From assembly GCA_964645005.1 (NCBI GenBank), contig CAZXYS010000056.1, positions 1 through 21,625 on the forward strand: DNA of 21,625 bases, given 5' to 3'. The notes under the pieces are model-generated. The model did not search any database, was not told the DNA's origin, and saw only the letters and a list, made by a program, of their open reading frames with translations. The position numbers were made by a program, and so were the translations under genes. Source of the stretch: CAZXYS01 sp964645005. Lineage in GTDB: Bacteria > Bacteroidota > Ignavibacteria > Kapaibacteriales > UBA2268. Each line of letters opens with the position of its first letter. Positions within the stretch are counted from its first letter, which is position 1. This document shows positions 1 to 7,474 of the stretch, piece by piece.

Positions 1-146
1 AACATCTGACGGGACGTTCTGAGGCGGGTTAGCTGTTTTTTGCCACAAATGCAGTATTGTATTGTGAATTCGGGTTAAATGTGAGTGTCTCATGAGCTGC
101 TCTTAGATGCGCGGCACCTTACAGGGGCGGCACATCTGCTAACATC
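1..146. other. Left edge, GC-rich non-coding stretch with repeat-like segments
   Basis: No convincing gene is visible here. The segment lies 3' of the minus-strand T9SS gene ending at 147. The heptamer GCGGCAC occurs twice close together (about 115 and 129), and 90-97 holds the short palindrome CTCATGAG. The composition is richer in GC than the body of the neighbouring gene, as expected for a dispersed intergenic repeat cut by the window edge. A short open frame starting at 85 runs antisense over the T9SS gene and is not credible. Confidence 0.3.
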
Positions 147-1502
147 TTACCTCACCACCACAAACTTCTCCACAAACTTACCATCCATCGTACTATACGA
201 GAGGAAATACATGCCGGGATTCAGCCCCGAAACATCTACCGCTATCTTCTCGCCTAAAATATTAGCGCTCACATTGCTCATCTTCTCGCCGAAGGTATTG
301 TATATTTCCATCCCGCCGGTGGATAGCTGCCAGTTTTCGGTGTTTAGCTCGAGGTAGATGCGGTCGGTGGCGGGGTTGGGATAGATCCTTAAATTCTGAT
401 TTTCGTCTGATTCATCATCAACAGCGAGATACCCCAGCCGCTTAAGTATTTCTACACCTGTCTTTGGAGCCTTATTATAAACAAAATTGATATTTGGGCA
501 ATTTAATATCAGATTATTATCTTTTAATTGCCCATCAATTTTAACACTGGCTTCCGGTGATCTAATAATTGCGCAATTATCTAAAATCTCTAAAAATTCG
601 AGACTGGCACCTGGCTTTAAATAAAACACACACTCACTGGCATTGTTTAACAACACTGAGCCGCCTGTTTCAATTATGAATACATTCTTCTCCCATCCCA
701 TTATCATTTTTCCATCAATTGAACCTATTGGAAGTATCCATACATGATGAAAATCTCCAAAAGGTATCAATCCCGGTCCTGTTTTAGAACTGTCTGAACG
801 ATGACCGCTGATATTCACCGAATCAACATAGGCAGTGGGATCAATTTCCACTTCGCAATCAACAATTCTCAGGTTCATATTAGCACTTGCGCTTTTATTG
901 CAAAATTCCGCATATTTCATATCAAAAGATATGTTTTTTGCTCCCTTAGTTGTGAATTTTACAGAGGGCGGTGCGTAGCCGTTATGAGTTGATGGAACTG
1001 CATCATTTCCAAAATCCCAGTTGGGATCATTGACATAATTCGCATCCAGATTTAAATGAAAATTAATATCGGCATTTCTTTCGAAGAAAAGTTGATCATT
1101 CTCTTCATTATTAGCGTAGATTTTAGGTGAATAATCCGGTTCAGTATAAATTGTTAAATCGGACCCGTTATCGCTGCCCGAGATATAGGGCTTATCGCTG
1201 ATCACACGAATCCTGTAATTCTCACTATACTCAAGGTTTCCCGGAATTGTAGTAGTAATTGTTCCTGAAGTAGTACTTTGTAAATGTCCCATATTGACAA
1301 AAGTATCAAAATTATCATTTGAGATTTGCGCGATGAAAATATTATCATTCTCATAAGTTCCATTAGCCGTAAAGCTAATATCAATTTCATTTCCGACGCA
1401 GTATTCATCAGAATCCAACGGCAAAGTTGTTATTGATTGAGAGAACATACCTATTGTTGTAAGATTCATCAGAATGACTAATAAGTAAATTAAATGTTTC
1501 AT
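147..1502 (-). CDS. Secreted protein with C-terminal T9SS type A sorting domain
   Basis: A 451-residue protein with a typical Sec signal peptide (MKH, then a hydrophobic stretch to about residue 20, then FSQS). The middle has Ig-like or adhesin-like beta-rich segments and a possible short beta-helix around residues 255-330. I do not recognise a catalytic domain. The last ~80 residues are a T9SS type A sorting domain: LRIYPNPATD, then MEIYNTFGEKM, then LNPGMYFLSY and a final KFVVVR. The inferred route is Sec export, then T9SS export across the outer membrane and attachment to the surface or release. The start is supported by AAGGAG seven bases upstream of ATG. The gene lies 3' of the large T9SS gene on the same strand but 255 bp away, so it may be the last gene of that operon or have its own promoter. 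The sorting-domain DNA is clearly richer in GC than the cargo DNA. Cargo function is unknown. Confidence 0.85.
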   Translation of the reverse strand: MKHLIYLLVILMNLTTIGMFSQSITTLPLDSDEYCVGNEIDISFTANGTYENDNIFIAQISNDNFDTFVNMGHLQSTTSGTITTTIPGNLEYSENYRIRVISDKPYISGSDNGSDLTIYTEPDYSPKIYANNEENDQLFFERNADINFHLNLDANYVNDPNWDFGNDAVPSTHNGYAPPSVKFTTKGAKNISFDMKYAEFCNKSASANMNLRIVDCEVEIDPTAYVDSVNISGHRSDSSKTGPGLIPFGDFHHVWILPIGSIDGKMIMGWEKNVFIIETGGSVLLNNASECVFYLKPGASLEFLEILDNCAIIRSPEASVKIDGQLKDNNLILNCPNINFVYNKAPKTGVEILKRLGYLAVDDESDENQNLRIYPNPATDRIYLELNTENWQLSTGGMEIYNTFGEKMSNVSANILGEKIAVDVSGLNPGMYFLSYSTMDGKFVEKFVVVR

Positions 1503-1538
1503 GATTAATCTCCTTTGTTTTTAGAAATATAATTCAAA

Positions 1539-1676
1539 TTATTTAATTATCATCATCTTATTTGATTTTACGATCATTCCATTAAGTTCAATACCATAAA
1601 GATAAACGCCTGTTGTAAGATTTTTGGCAGATATCTTTAACTGACATGGTTTTGAATAACATATTTCGAATTCTTT
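1539..1676 (-). pseudogene. Orphan remnant of a T9SS type A sorting domain
   Basis: In one minus-strand frame, after an in-frame TAG at 1677-1679, 45 codons read as the end of a T9SS type A domain: LKISAKNLTTGVYLYGIELN, then GMIVKSNKMMIIK and a TAA stop at 1539-1541. The pattern of beta strand, L-x-x-G-x-Y-x-Y, then a K-rich end in IIK or VVK is the classic final ~35 residues of this family. There is no start codon, YPNP motif or cargo upstream. The palindromic repeat with its poly-C tract lies immediately upstream (1685-1733). I infer the tail of a lost gene, left by a deletion or by insertion of the repeat. Confidence 0.75.
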
Positions 1677-1684
1677 CTATTTTG

Positions 1685-1733
1685 CCCCCCCCCCCTTCCC
1701 CCCTCCTTGCTTAAGGAGGGGGGGATGGGTAAT
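1685..1733. repeat. Palindromic dispersed repeat, copy A, with C11 tract
   Basis: An 11-bp perfect inverted repeat (CCCCCCTCCTT at 1698-1708, AAGGAGGGGGG at 1713-1723, loop GCTT) is preceded by a run of 11 C at 1685-1695 and followed by ATGGGTAATC. It resembles copies at 10036-10087 and 15662-15717, which share the CCCCTCCTT/AAGGAGGGG core and a GGGGTGGTT-like right flank. It sits 3' of the T9SS gene ending at 1758 and could act as its terminator: the minus-strand hairpin is strong but is followed by C-rich rather than T-rich sequence. Confidence 0.7.
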
Positions 1734-1757
1734 CTTTTTTATTAAATATTATACTAA

Positions 1758-3713
1758 CTACTTTATCACAACGAATTGTTTAGTAATTTTTTGGTTTTCG
1801 TGCGTGATAACTAAGTAATAAATACCTGAAGTTAACCCGGATACATCATACTCAAGTTGATTCTCTCCTGATAACTGATATTCATCGGAGAGGTAGTCAC
1901 CAACACTTAATCCAAGTTTGTTAATTATTTTCATTTGGATATAGCTGTCAGCAGGTAAATAGTATCTGACAAATAACCTGGATGAAACCGGATTTGGATA
2001 GATGGGATAAATAATAATTCTGTTATATTTCGGTGAATCATTATTAATAAATGAAAAATATCTTGAATCAGGCTTATAATTTCCTTCAATATTACTACTG
2101 CAGAAATCAGCCAAGTTCTGTCCAGTTACAGGATTTATTCTGGGGTTTGTACAACCAGCTTTAACACCTAATTCAAATATAACTGATGAATTAGCTGGTA
2201 AATTATCTACAATAGAGTATTCACCATTTAAAATAATTTGCTTTCCAGCTTCAACAATAAGATTACCATTGGGATTAAAAGTAACATTTTCTCCAATTGT
2301 AATAGTATTCCATGCTGAAATACTTTCAGAAATTGTTTCATTTTCTAAGACCACATCATTAGGAATATTCAAATAATCACTTTGCCATTTTTCATCCCAA
2401 CCAGCATGTTCAGTAATAATGTAAGTTTCAACGGGATATCTTCCAACAAAAAGAACATTTTGGGTGTTATTGTCAACATCATTTCTTGTGAAGTTGACTA
2501 ATAATTTTAGATAAACATCAGGTACAGGTGTCTGGAAATAAAAAGGTGCATAATCATTCCCCATATAATAATAATAGTCGGATACAAACATTGCTCTTAC
2601 TTCACTAAGACATTCTAATGGAACGTATTGAGTTCTAAAAGTACTTAAGTCTTCTTGGATAATTAAATTATCCAAGTTTTCTGTTAGGGGTTGATATCCA
2701 ATAAACTGGTGATCAAATTCAAAAATGAAAGAAGCTAAGATTTCAATTTCTTCCATATTAAAACCAGCCGCAGGATTAGCAACGTATTCAATATCATTAT
2801 GGAGCATATAACGTAGATCATCCTGAACTAAAACCGGAGGCTCAGTCCAAACATCCAATCTACGTTTGTTATAATATTCGATAACAGGAGTTTTAAGTAA
2901 ATTAAAAGTTCCTAAAACTTGATCGTAAATGGGAGTGTTTGCATAAATTAAATTTGAATTATCGCATCCAGGAGTATTAATTTTAATATTATCATAAGGG
3001 GCGTCTATTTTAATAGTTCCATCTAAATTGATAACGGCATCAATTCCTGTTGGAGAAAGTCTAACAGTCTGAGCATTCTTTTTTTGTCCACCACCTACAA
3101 AATAATCTAAGACTGTTACTGCGGAGCCAATAAATGGCGCTGCTTTAAGAGCATCTCGAAGGAAGTCCCATTCAGCCAATTTCCCAGCTAACTTATCAAC
3201 TGATGTCTTTTGCTCACTAATTCTATTTTTCATTTTTAACATATCTGTATAATTTGTATTCTCTAGTTGAATATAATCGTAAATATAATCATCTAATTCA
3301 GATTCGTTTAAATTACTTAAATCTTCTCCGCTTATGTCCTCCGCTTCCTGACGTTTTGTTCCATCAAGTGATTTTTGCACATCACTTGAAAAACTATTAA
3401 TACTTTTAAATGTTTGGTAAGCTTTTTTCGAAACAGAACCCACATCATCAATACCGAATGATTTTTTTCCTCTATCTTCTTCAATTCCGGATCCTTGGTT
3501 ATTACTTAATATATCGAATAACTTACCTTCAATTTTTCCTGTAATATCAACTTGTGCTTTTTCTATTAGATCCACATCAATATTCAATTCCGATTGGTAG
3601 AAACAAGTACATGGATCATAAACCATCTGAAAATCAGCGTATAACCAGCGATTTGGATTGTTGTCATAATATGAAACTGAAACTAATTTCTGATAATCAT
3701 AAAAATGATCCAA
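1758..3713 (-). CDS. C-terminal part of a T9SS cargo protein cut off by an in-frame UAG
   Basis: An open frame of 651 codons, formally starting at a TTG (3711-3713) with no visible ribosome site and no signal peptide. It is in the same frame as the upstream 177-codon gene: after the TAG at 3741-3743 nine sense codons lead straight into it. I therefore read 1758-4274 as one gene of about 838 codons with one nonsense codon. Visible parts are ADFQMVYDPCTC near the beginning, a probable coiled-coil around residues 140-180, a hydrophobic Gly-rich segment (AAPFIGSAVTVLDYFVGGG), a beta-helix-like stretch (about 475-520), and a C-terminal type A sorting domain (IYPIYPNPVSSRLFV to ITKQFVVIK). A T9SS sorting domain is useless without a Sec signal, so this part alone is unlikely to function unless UAG is read through. 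Cargo function is unknown. Confidence 0.7.
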   Translation of the reverse strand: MDHFYDYQKLVSVSYYDNNPNRWLYADFQMVYDPCTCFYQSELNIDVDLIEKAQVDITGKIEGKLFDILSNNQGSGIEEDRGKKSFGIDDVGSVSKKAYQTFKSINSFSSDVQKSLDGTKRQEAEDISGEDLSNLNESELDDYIYDYIQLENTNYTDMLKMKNRISEQKTSVDKLAGKLAEWDFLRDALKAAPFIGSAVTVLDYFVGGGQKKNAQTVRLSPTGIDAVINLDGTIKIDAPYDNIKINTPGCDNSNLIYANTPIYDQVLGTFNLLKTPVIEYYNKRRLDVWTEPPVLVQDDLRYMLHNDIEYVANPAAGFNMEEIEILASFIFEFDHQFIGYQPLTENLDNLIIQEDLSTFRTQYVPLECLSEVRAMFVSDYYYYMGNDYAPFYFQTPVPDVYLKLLVNFTRNDVDNNTQNVLFVGRYPVETYIITEHAGWDEKWQSDYLNIPNDVVLENETISESISAWNTITIGENVTFNPNGNLIVEAGKQIILNGEYSIVDNLPANSSVIFELGVKAGCTNPRINPVTGQNLADFCSSNIEGNYKPDSRYFSFINNDSPKYNRIIIYPIYPNPVSSRLFVRYYLPADSYIQMKIINKLGLSVGDYLSDEYQLSGENQLEYDVSGLTSGIYYLVITHENQKITKQFVVIK

Positions 3714-3740
3714 TGGTACTAAGGGTTTTGCTTTATTCGG

Positions 3741-3743
3741 CTA
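3741..3743 (-). other. In-frame UAG stop separating the two halves of one T9SS gene
   Basis: On the minus strand the frame reads ...N-L-L-R-TAG-P-N-K-A-K-P-L-V-P-L-D-H-F-Y... with no shift. A single C-to-T change of CAG (Gln) or one base change of TGG or AAG would create it. The same gene ends in a real TAG at 1758-1760, and the genes ending at 9835 and 13649 also stop with TAG, so UAG is not reassigned throughout this genome. Confidence 0.85.
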
Positions 3744-4274
3744 CCTTAGTAAATTAGTTTTTAAGTTTGCAGGTTCATCAACAAAAGAAAGAGACAATTT
3801 AGATCCAGTATAATCTTCATACTGTTTAACTGATACAAATACTCTTAAAATACTAGAGTATCTATTATAAAGAACAACCCAAAGAAACGCATCGGGTGCT
3901 AATTTCTTTTCGTCTCCCCTGTCAGTTTCACTTACATAACCTCTTTTTTCTTTAATCAGTTCCCAACCATCTTCAGGTCTAAACTCTTTATAAATAAAGT
4001 TATATTTTGCATCATTGTCCCATAGCGGCGATAATATAAAATCATATCCTTGATGATAAGGTGAGTTACAATATATTGGATAATATTCTAATCGCCAATC
4101 AAACATATCTCTGTTTAATTTGGAATATGGTCCGGGATCTTCTCTTTCATTAATAGGATCGTCGGGATTAGTGGATATTTTACTATCGTCTCCACAGTTG
4201 TTCTGGGCGTTTACTTGTAATGTCATAATACAAAGTAAGAAAATAAAAACTAAATTTGTTATATTTAATTTCAT
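3741..4274 (-). CDS. N-terminal, signal-peptide part of the interrupted T9SS cargo protein
   Basis: 177 codons beginning with a clear signal peptide (MKLNITNLVFIFLLCIMTLQ, then VNA before Q24). The following region has blocks such as EFRPEDGWELIKEK and LYNRYSSILRVFVSV, which I recall from the start of large uncharacterised T9SS-secreted proteins; this is memory of the pattern, not a search result. The segment ends abruptly at TAG and lacks a sorting domain, which is found in the same frame downstream. The ATG overlaps the TGA of the lipoprotein gene as ATGA, with AAAGGA nearby, pointing to translational coupling. If the stop is real and not read through, the product would be a periplasmic fragment. 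Confidence 0.75.
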   Translation of the reverse strand: MKLNITNLVFIFLLCIMTLQVNAQNNCGDDSKISTNPDDPINEREDPGPYSKLNRDMFDWRLEYYPIYCNSPYHQGYDFILSPLWDNDAKYNFIYKEFRPEDGWELIKEKRGYVSETDRGDEKKLAPDAFLWVVLYNRYSSILRVFVSVKQYEDYTGSKLSLSFVDEPANLKTNLLR

Positions 4275-5044
4275 AGCTTTTTTCCTTTATATATTTTATT
4301 GGCAATTTCAAAAGAACTTAATAATGTGGAATATTGGATTTCAATAAATTCATGTTTCTCATCAAGAAATACATATCCCACAGAATTACATAGAGCAAAT
4401 CGTAGTGCTCTATATCCCATGGTAATGCTTCCTCTTGGAGTTGAGTGATCATAAGGTCCTATCCCCTTACACCCTTTAGGCATATTATTAATATAATAAT
4501 GACGGGAGATAATTTCACCATTATCATAAGCTGTATCATGTTTAATTTCCACAATAAAAGTATCAAGAGGATTTCCAATAGTCGCTCCTTTATATCTTCC
4601 AACAAGTGCGGAACCTACATGATTAGTAGATAAACCCGGATGCCAAGAAACTACAGTTAAAGTTTTATTAACCGTATCAATACCATCATCATCCGGAAAG
4701 CAAGTTGTATCAGGTTTTCCCTTAACAATTAAACGTATGTTTATTGGACCATAAGCTTCATTAAAACGCAGCTTTACTTCTTTATGTGTAAAAACACTAT
4801 CGTCCAAACCAATTTGCCATTCATACTTATCATAATCTCCTACGGCTTTGAAATGAACGAAATTATATTGAAGGGAAGTGTCAGTTGTGTAAAGTGTATC
4901 ATATTTTAATTGTTCATACATTTTGAATTCCGCCGTTACAGGATGCTTACCGGAACAAGGATCAGGTTTCACAGGCTCATCGGAACATGAAAATATCAGG
5001 ACGAATATGCCTGACAAAATGATTAGATTGATTAAGGTTTTCAT
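4271..5044 (-). CDS. Lipoprotein with a PKD-like beta-sandwich segment
   Basis: 257 residues starting with a lipoprotein signal peptide: hydrophobic core LIILSGIFVLIFSC, with lipidation predicted at Cys20, followed by SDEPVKPDPC. Residues ~60-135 (a KAVGDYDKYEWQIG block, then strands ending in TLTVVSW) look like a PKD or similar Ig-like fold; this is a judgement from the W-x-I/L and strand pattern. The second half is not recognised. The start ATG overlaps the TGA of the upstream tail-fibre-like gene (ATGA, 5041-5044) and its stop overlaps the next ATG the same way, so it sits in the middle of a coupled three-gene unit. It is probably anchored to the outer membrane together with secreted partners. 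No enzyme motif is visible. Confidence 0.75.
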   Translation of the reverse strand: MKTLINLIILSGIFVLIFSCSDEPVKPDPCSGKHPVTAEFKMYEQLKYDTLYTTDTSLQYNFVHFKAVGDYDKYEWQIGLDDSVFTHKEVKLRFNEAYGPINIRLIVKGKPDTTCFPDDDGIDTVNKTLTVVSWHPGLSTNHVGSALVGRYKGATIGNPLDTFIVEIKHDTAYDNGEIISRHYYINNMPKGCKGIGPYDHSTPRGSITMGYRALRFALCNSVGYVFLDEKHEFIEIQYSTLLSSFEIANKIYKGKKL

Positions 5045-7057
5045 TTTAAGTCTCGCTTTTCTTTTAATTCTTTAAGGACTTTTTTTATTTCTTCATTTTC
5101 AGATTTTAACTCAATCAAGTATAATGTAAGTTCTTCAACTTTTTGAAGAAGCCTGGCATTAATTTCTGCCAAATCCACGCCACTGTTTTTGATTTCTGTT
5201 TCATCCGGAATCTCAGGCAGCTTTTTATTTTTCTCAATATATTTCTTTAATTCAAGCAATGGCATTAGATTATAGCTGTCATTAAATACATGATCAGCCC
5301 ATTCACTTGCAGATACAACTACTTTTTCGGTTATAATAGTTCCGTCAACTGATAGCATATAATCATCATAGTAATCAGATGATTGACTAACTTGATTAGC
5401 TCCAATCCTTACTCTGCCATTTACAGCAAGTTTTTGATCCATAGTAGTAAAGCCTATCCCAACATTCCCGTCATCTCTAACATATAGAAGATCATTACCA
5501 ACATCATTTTCTATATGCAAAGAAGATGTACTACTTCCACTGCCCCCACTTTTTATAAATAATTTGGATGACTGAGAAACAGAGTTTATCCCCACATTCC
5601 CGTCATCGCCGACATAGAGCAAGTCGTCATCATCGCTGTTTACAATATGAAAAGATGAAGTAGCATCGGTATTTCCTGCGCCTTTGACGAATAGTCTTGA
5701 GGTTGGCGATGAAGAGTTTATGCCTATGCTGCCGTCATTGCGAACAAACAGCAGCGGATCGTTGACACTATTTTTCAAATGCATGGTAGAAGCTGTAGCG
5801 TCATCTGTTTCGCCGCGAACACCCAACTTAGCCTCGGGTGTTAATTCCGAGATGCCTACATTACCGTTCGGAAGAAAATGGACGGTGTTTGTCCAGTCAT
5901 CTAAAACTTCTTCACCGGAACTTGACTTTTTATCAACTAATATTGATAATCCTGCATTATCACCAGCAGGATCAACCACAAACTTTGCTGAAGCTCTATT
6001 TGCTTCAATATTCTTATAAAATCCTGCAGTTTCATCGTTGTAAGCATTTAGATAAATTCCTTTGGTACCGCCGTCGTGAAATACAATTTGGGAGCCAATA
6101 TGTAATAAGTCTTTCGGGTTGTTGTTTTTAATTCCTATTCGCCTGTCATCTCTGACGAATAGTGAGGAAAGCCCATCAGAATTTCTTATCCTGAAAGCTC
6201 CGGTGGTTGCATCATTTCCAAGTCCTTCGAGCAAAAGTCTTTCGTCGCCGGGCAAGCAGCCAATTCCGAAATGTGCAAAATCGCCGACAGTGGGTTCATT
6301 TACATTTAGTATTCTCATGCCTCGCCATCCGCCATTGGGTTCGGAGTAGTCAACAGCCGAGCCGGCTGTACCATCGCCAGCCATCACCAGGTCTAAATAT
6401 CCACCGTTGTGATTGAATTCAAGCGCCATGGCATGACCGTTATTTATTCTTTCTAATTGGCTGCTGTAATTCATCCATACATTATCCCCAATAAAATCAC
6501 GGGAAGCGCCAATGTGGAATCCCATTCGTTCGCCTATTTGGAGGGCTTCTTTGGGAGCTGTTTCAAAGATACCGACATGCCCTTCATTTGTAATAGTCAT
6601 TCTTTCTAAATCTTCGTTCGTTCCCGGTTGAGTAGTACAAAATCGAAGGTAACCGTCATCACTTTGTGTAGTTAAGATGATGTCATTAGCATTTTCATTA
6701 GCTGATAAAACCAAATCCCCTATACTTTGAGGACCATCCGGCGTTAGAAGAAGCCTGGTATATTCATTGTAATTATACCCGGTTAATAAACTTAAAAAGC
6801 CGCTTACATTGTCCGGTTGTCCGGCAAATTCCAATTTTATAGCCGGGTCTTTGCAATTGGCTCCTACATCATCCCATCCTTTGATATGTAATGGTTTATC
6901 ACCTGCTTGATCTTGAGTATGAATACCTAAGTTCTGATCATCCACATCAATCAAAGAATTGTTACATTCGTTTTGGGCTTTTAAACTCACCCCCCCCGTA
7001 GAGGATTCCGACAAATAATGCTGTGATAAGAAAGCGAAGTTTAGTTTGGCTTGTCAT
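5041..7057 (-). CDS. Secreted tail-fibre-like repeat protein, frameshifted at a poly-G tract in its signal peptide
   Basis: The long frame 5041-7014 (657 codons) lacks a signal peptide and its ATG has no ribosome site. A much better start lies upstream: AAGGAGG six bases before an ATG at 7055-7057, opening MTSQTKLRFLITALFVGILY, an evident signal peptide. A run of eight G (6990-6997) then throws it out of frame; with seven G the reading would be LYGGVSLKAQNECN and continue into the long frame, giving 671 residues with a natural cleavage site near KAQ. As written, translation from 7057 stops after 31 codons at 6962-6964. The body carries repeated ligand- or trimer-like units with DGNVGI motifs, as in phage-fibre-type surface proteins of Bacteroidota. 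The end is a conserved ADHVFNDSYNLMPLLELK...LPEIPDE block followed by a coiled-coil (residues ~610-657 of the long frame), resembling the endosialidase-chaperone-like tail of this group. It is first in the operon. Confidence 0.75.
5431..5826 (-). repeat. Three tandem 44-residue (132-bp) repeat units in the tail-fibre-like gene
   Basis: Three back-to-back units of exactly 44 codons start with L-x-V/I-x-G/S, pass through a T-A/S-S-x-x-H-I/L-x-N segment and LL-Y/F-V-x-x-DG-x-V/I-GI, and end in K or R. A fourth unit with the same 44-residue spacing (starting LLLEGLGNDA and containing SLFVRDDRRIGI) lies at 6106-6237, separated from the array. DNA identity is moderate, suggesting old duplications with selection on protein structure. 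Confidence 0.75.
6990..6997 (-). other. G8 homopolymer in signal-peptide codons; frameshift or phase-variation site
   Basis: The + strand has eight C between CTCA and GTAG. The frame from the well-placed start at 7057 needs seven (or ten) G to join the downstream reading frame; eight G gives an early stop at 6962-6964. Tracts of this length are prone to slipped-strand change in bacteria and also to sequencing or assembly error. Confidence 0.8.
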
Positions 7058-7474
7058 AACAAACCTCCTTTGATTTGTTAGTAATAGTTTATTTATTTTA
7101 TGACCTAACAGGTCAATAAAAAAATCAATATTTCAAAAAACTATCGTCCGCTTGTTTTCCTACCCTGAAAAACTCTTTTACTCCTTGATTTAGCTTTTTA
7201 GCTTTCCTGTTTCCTTTTTTCTTATTTTAATAACAAAAGCTAAACTAAGATAATAATAATTTCTTTCTGTGCAAGTACTTTTTTATTAATTTTTGTTAAT
7301 AATTGTTTTTTTCCCGTCCCGGCAGTTGTTATATCTGCCGCATACTGCAATCAGTCAGTTATTACCACCGATTGGTTAGGAATATTTCACAGAAAATCAT
7401 ATTCAATAGCATTTTTAAAACACTTTTTGTAAATTAAAGGAAAATAAATTTTCTAAAATTATTATGGTAATAAC
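7058..7474. other. Divergent intergenic region, AT-rich, no gene seen
   Basis: This 417-bp stretch separates the minus-strand surface operon from the plus-strand transglutaminase-like gene and must carry promoters for both. Apart from the ribosome site at 7064-7070 I see one small hairpin (CGGCAG at 7320-7325 and CTGCCG at 7335-7340, 9-base loop) and an AAAGGA at 7436-7441, rather far (33 bases) from the ATG at 7475. I could not assign promoter boxes with confidence. Confidence 0.5.
7064..7070 (-). promoter_or_regulatory. Strong Shine-Dalgarno that places the tail-fibre gene start at 7057
   Basis: Minus-strand AAGGAGG ends six bases before the ATG at 7055-7057. The ATG at 7012-7014 has no such site. 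Together with the signal peptide read from 7057, this identifies the true start and exposes the frameshift. Confidence 0.8.

Noticed and set aside
1758..4274. Genome-wide UAG reassignment to explain the interrupted T9SS gene
   Set aside because: UAG ends this same gene (1758-1760) and two other complete genes (9833-9835 and 13647-13649), so it works as a normal stop here.
6971..7014. ATG at 7014 as the true start of the tail-fibre-like gene
   Set aside because: It lacks a ribosome site and a signal peptide, and its first eight residues (MSESSTGG) are the out-of-frame reading of the signal peptide encoded from 7057.
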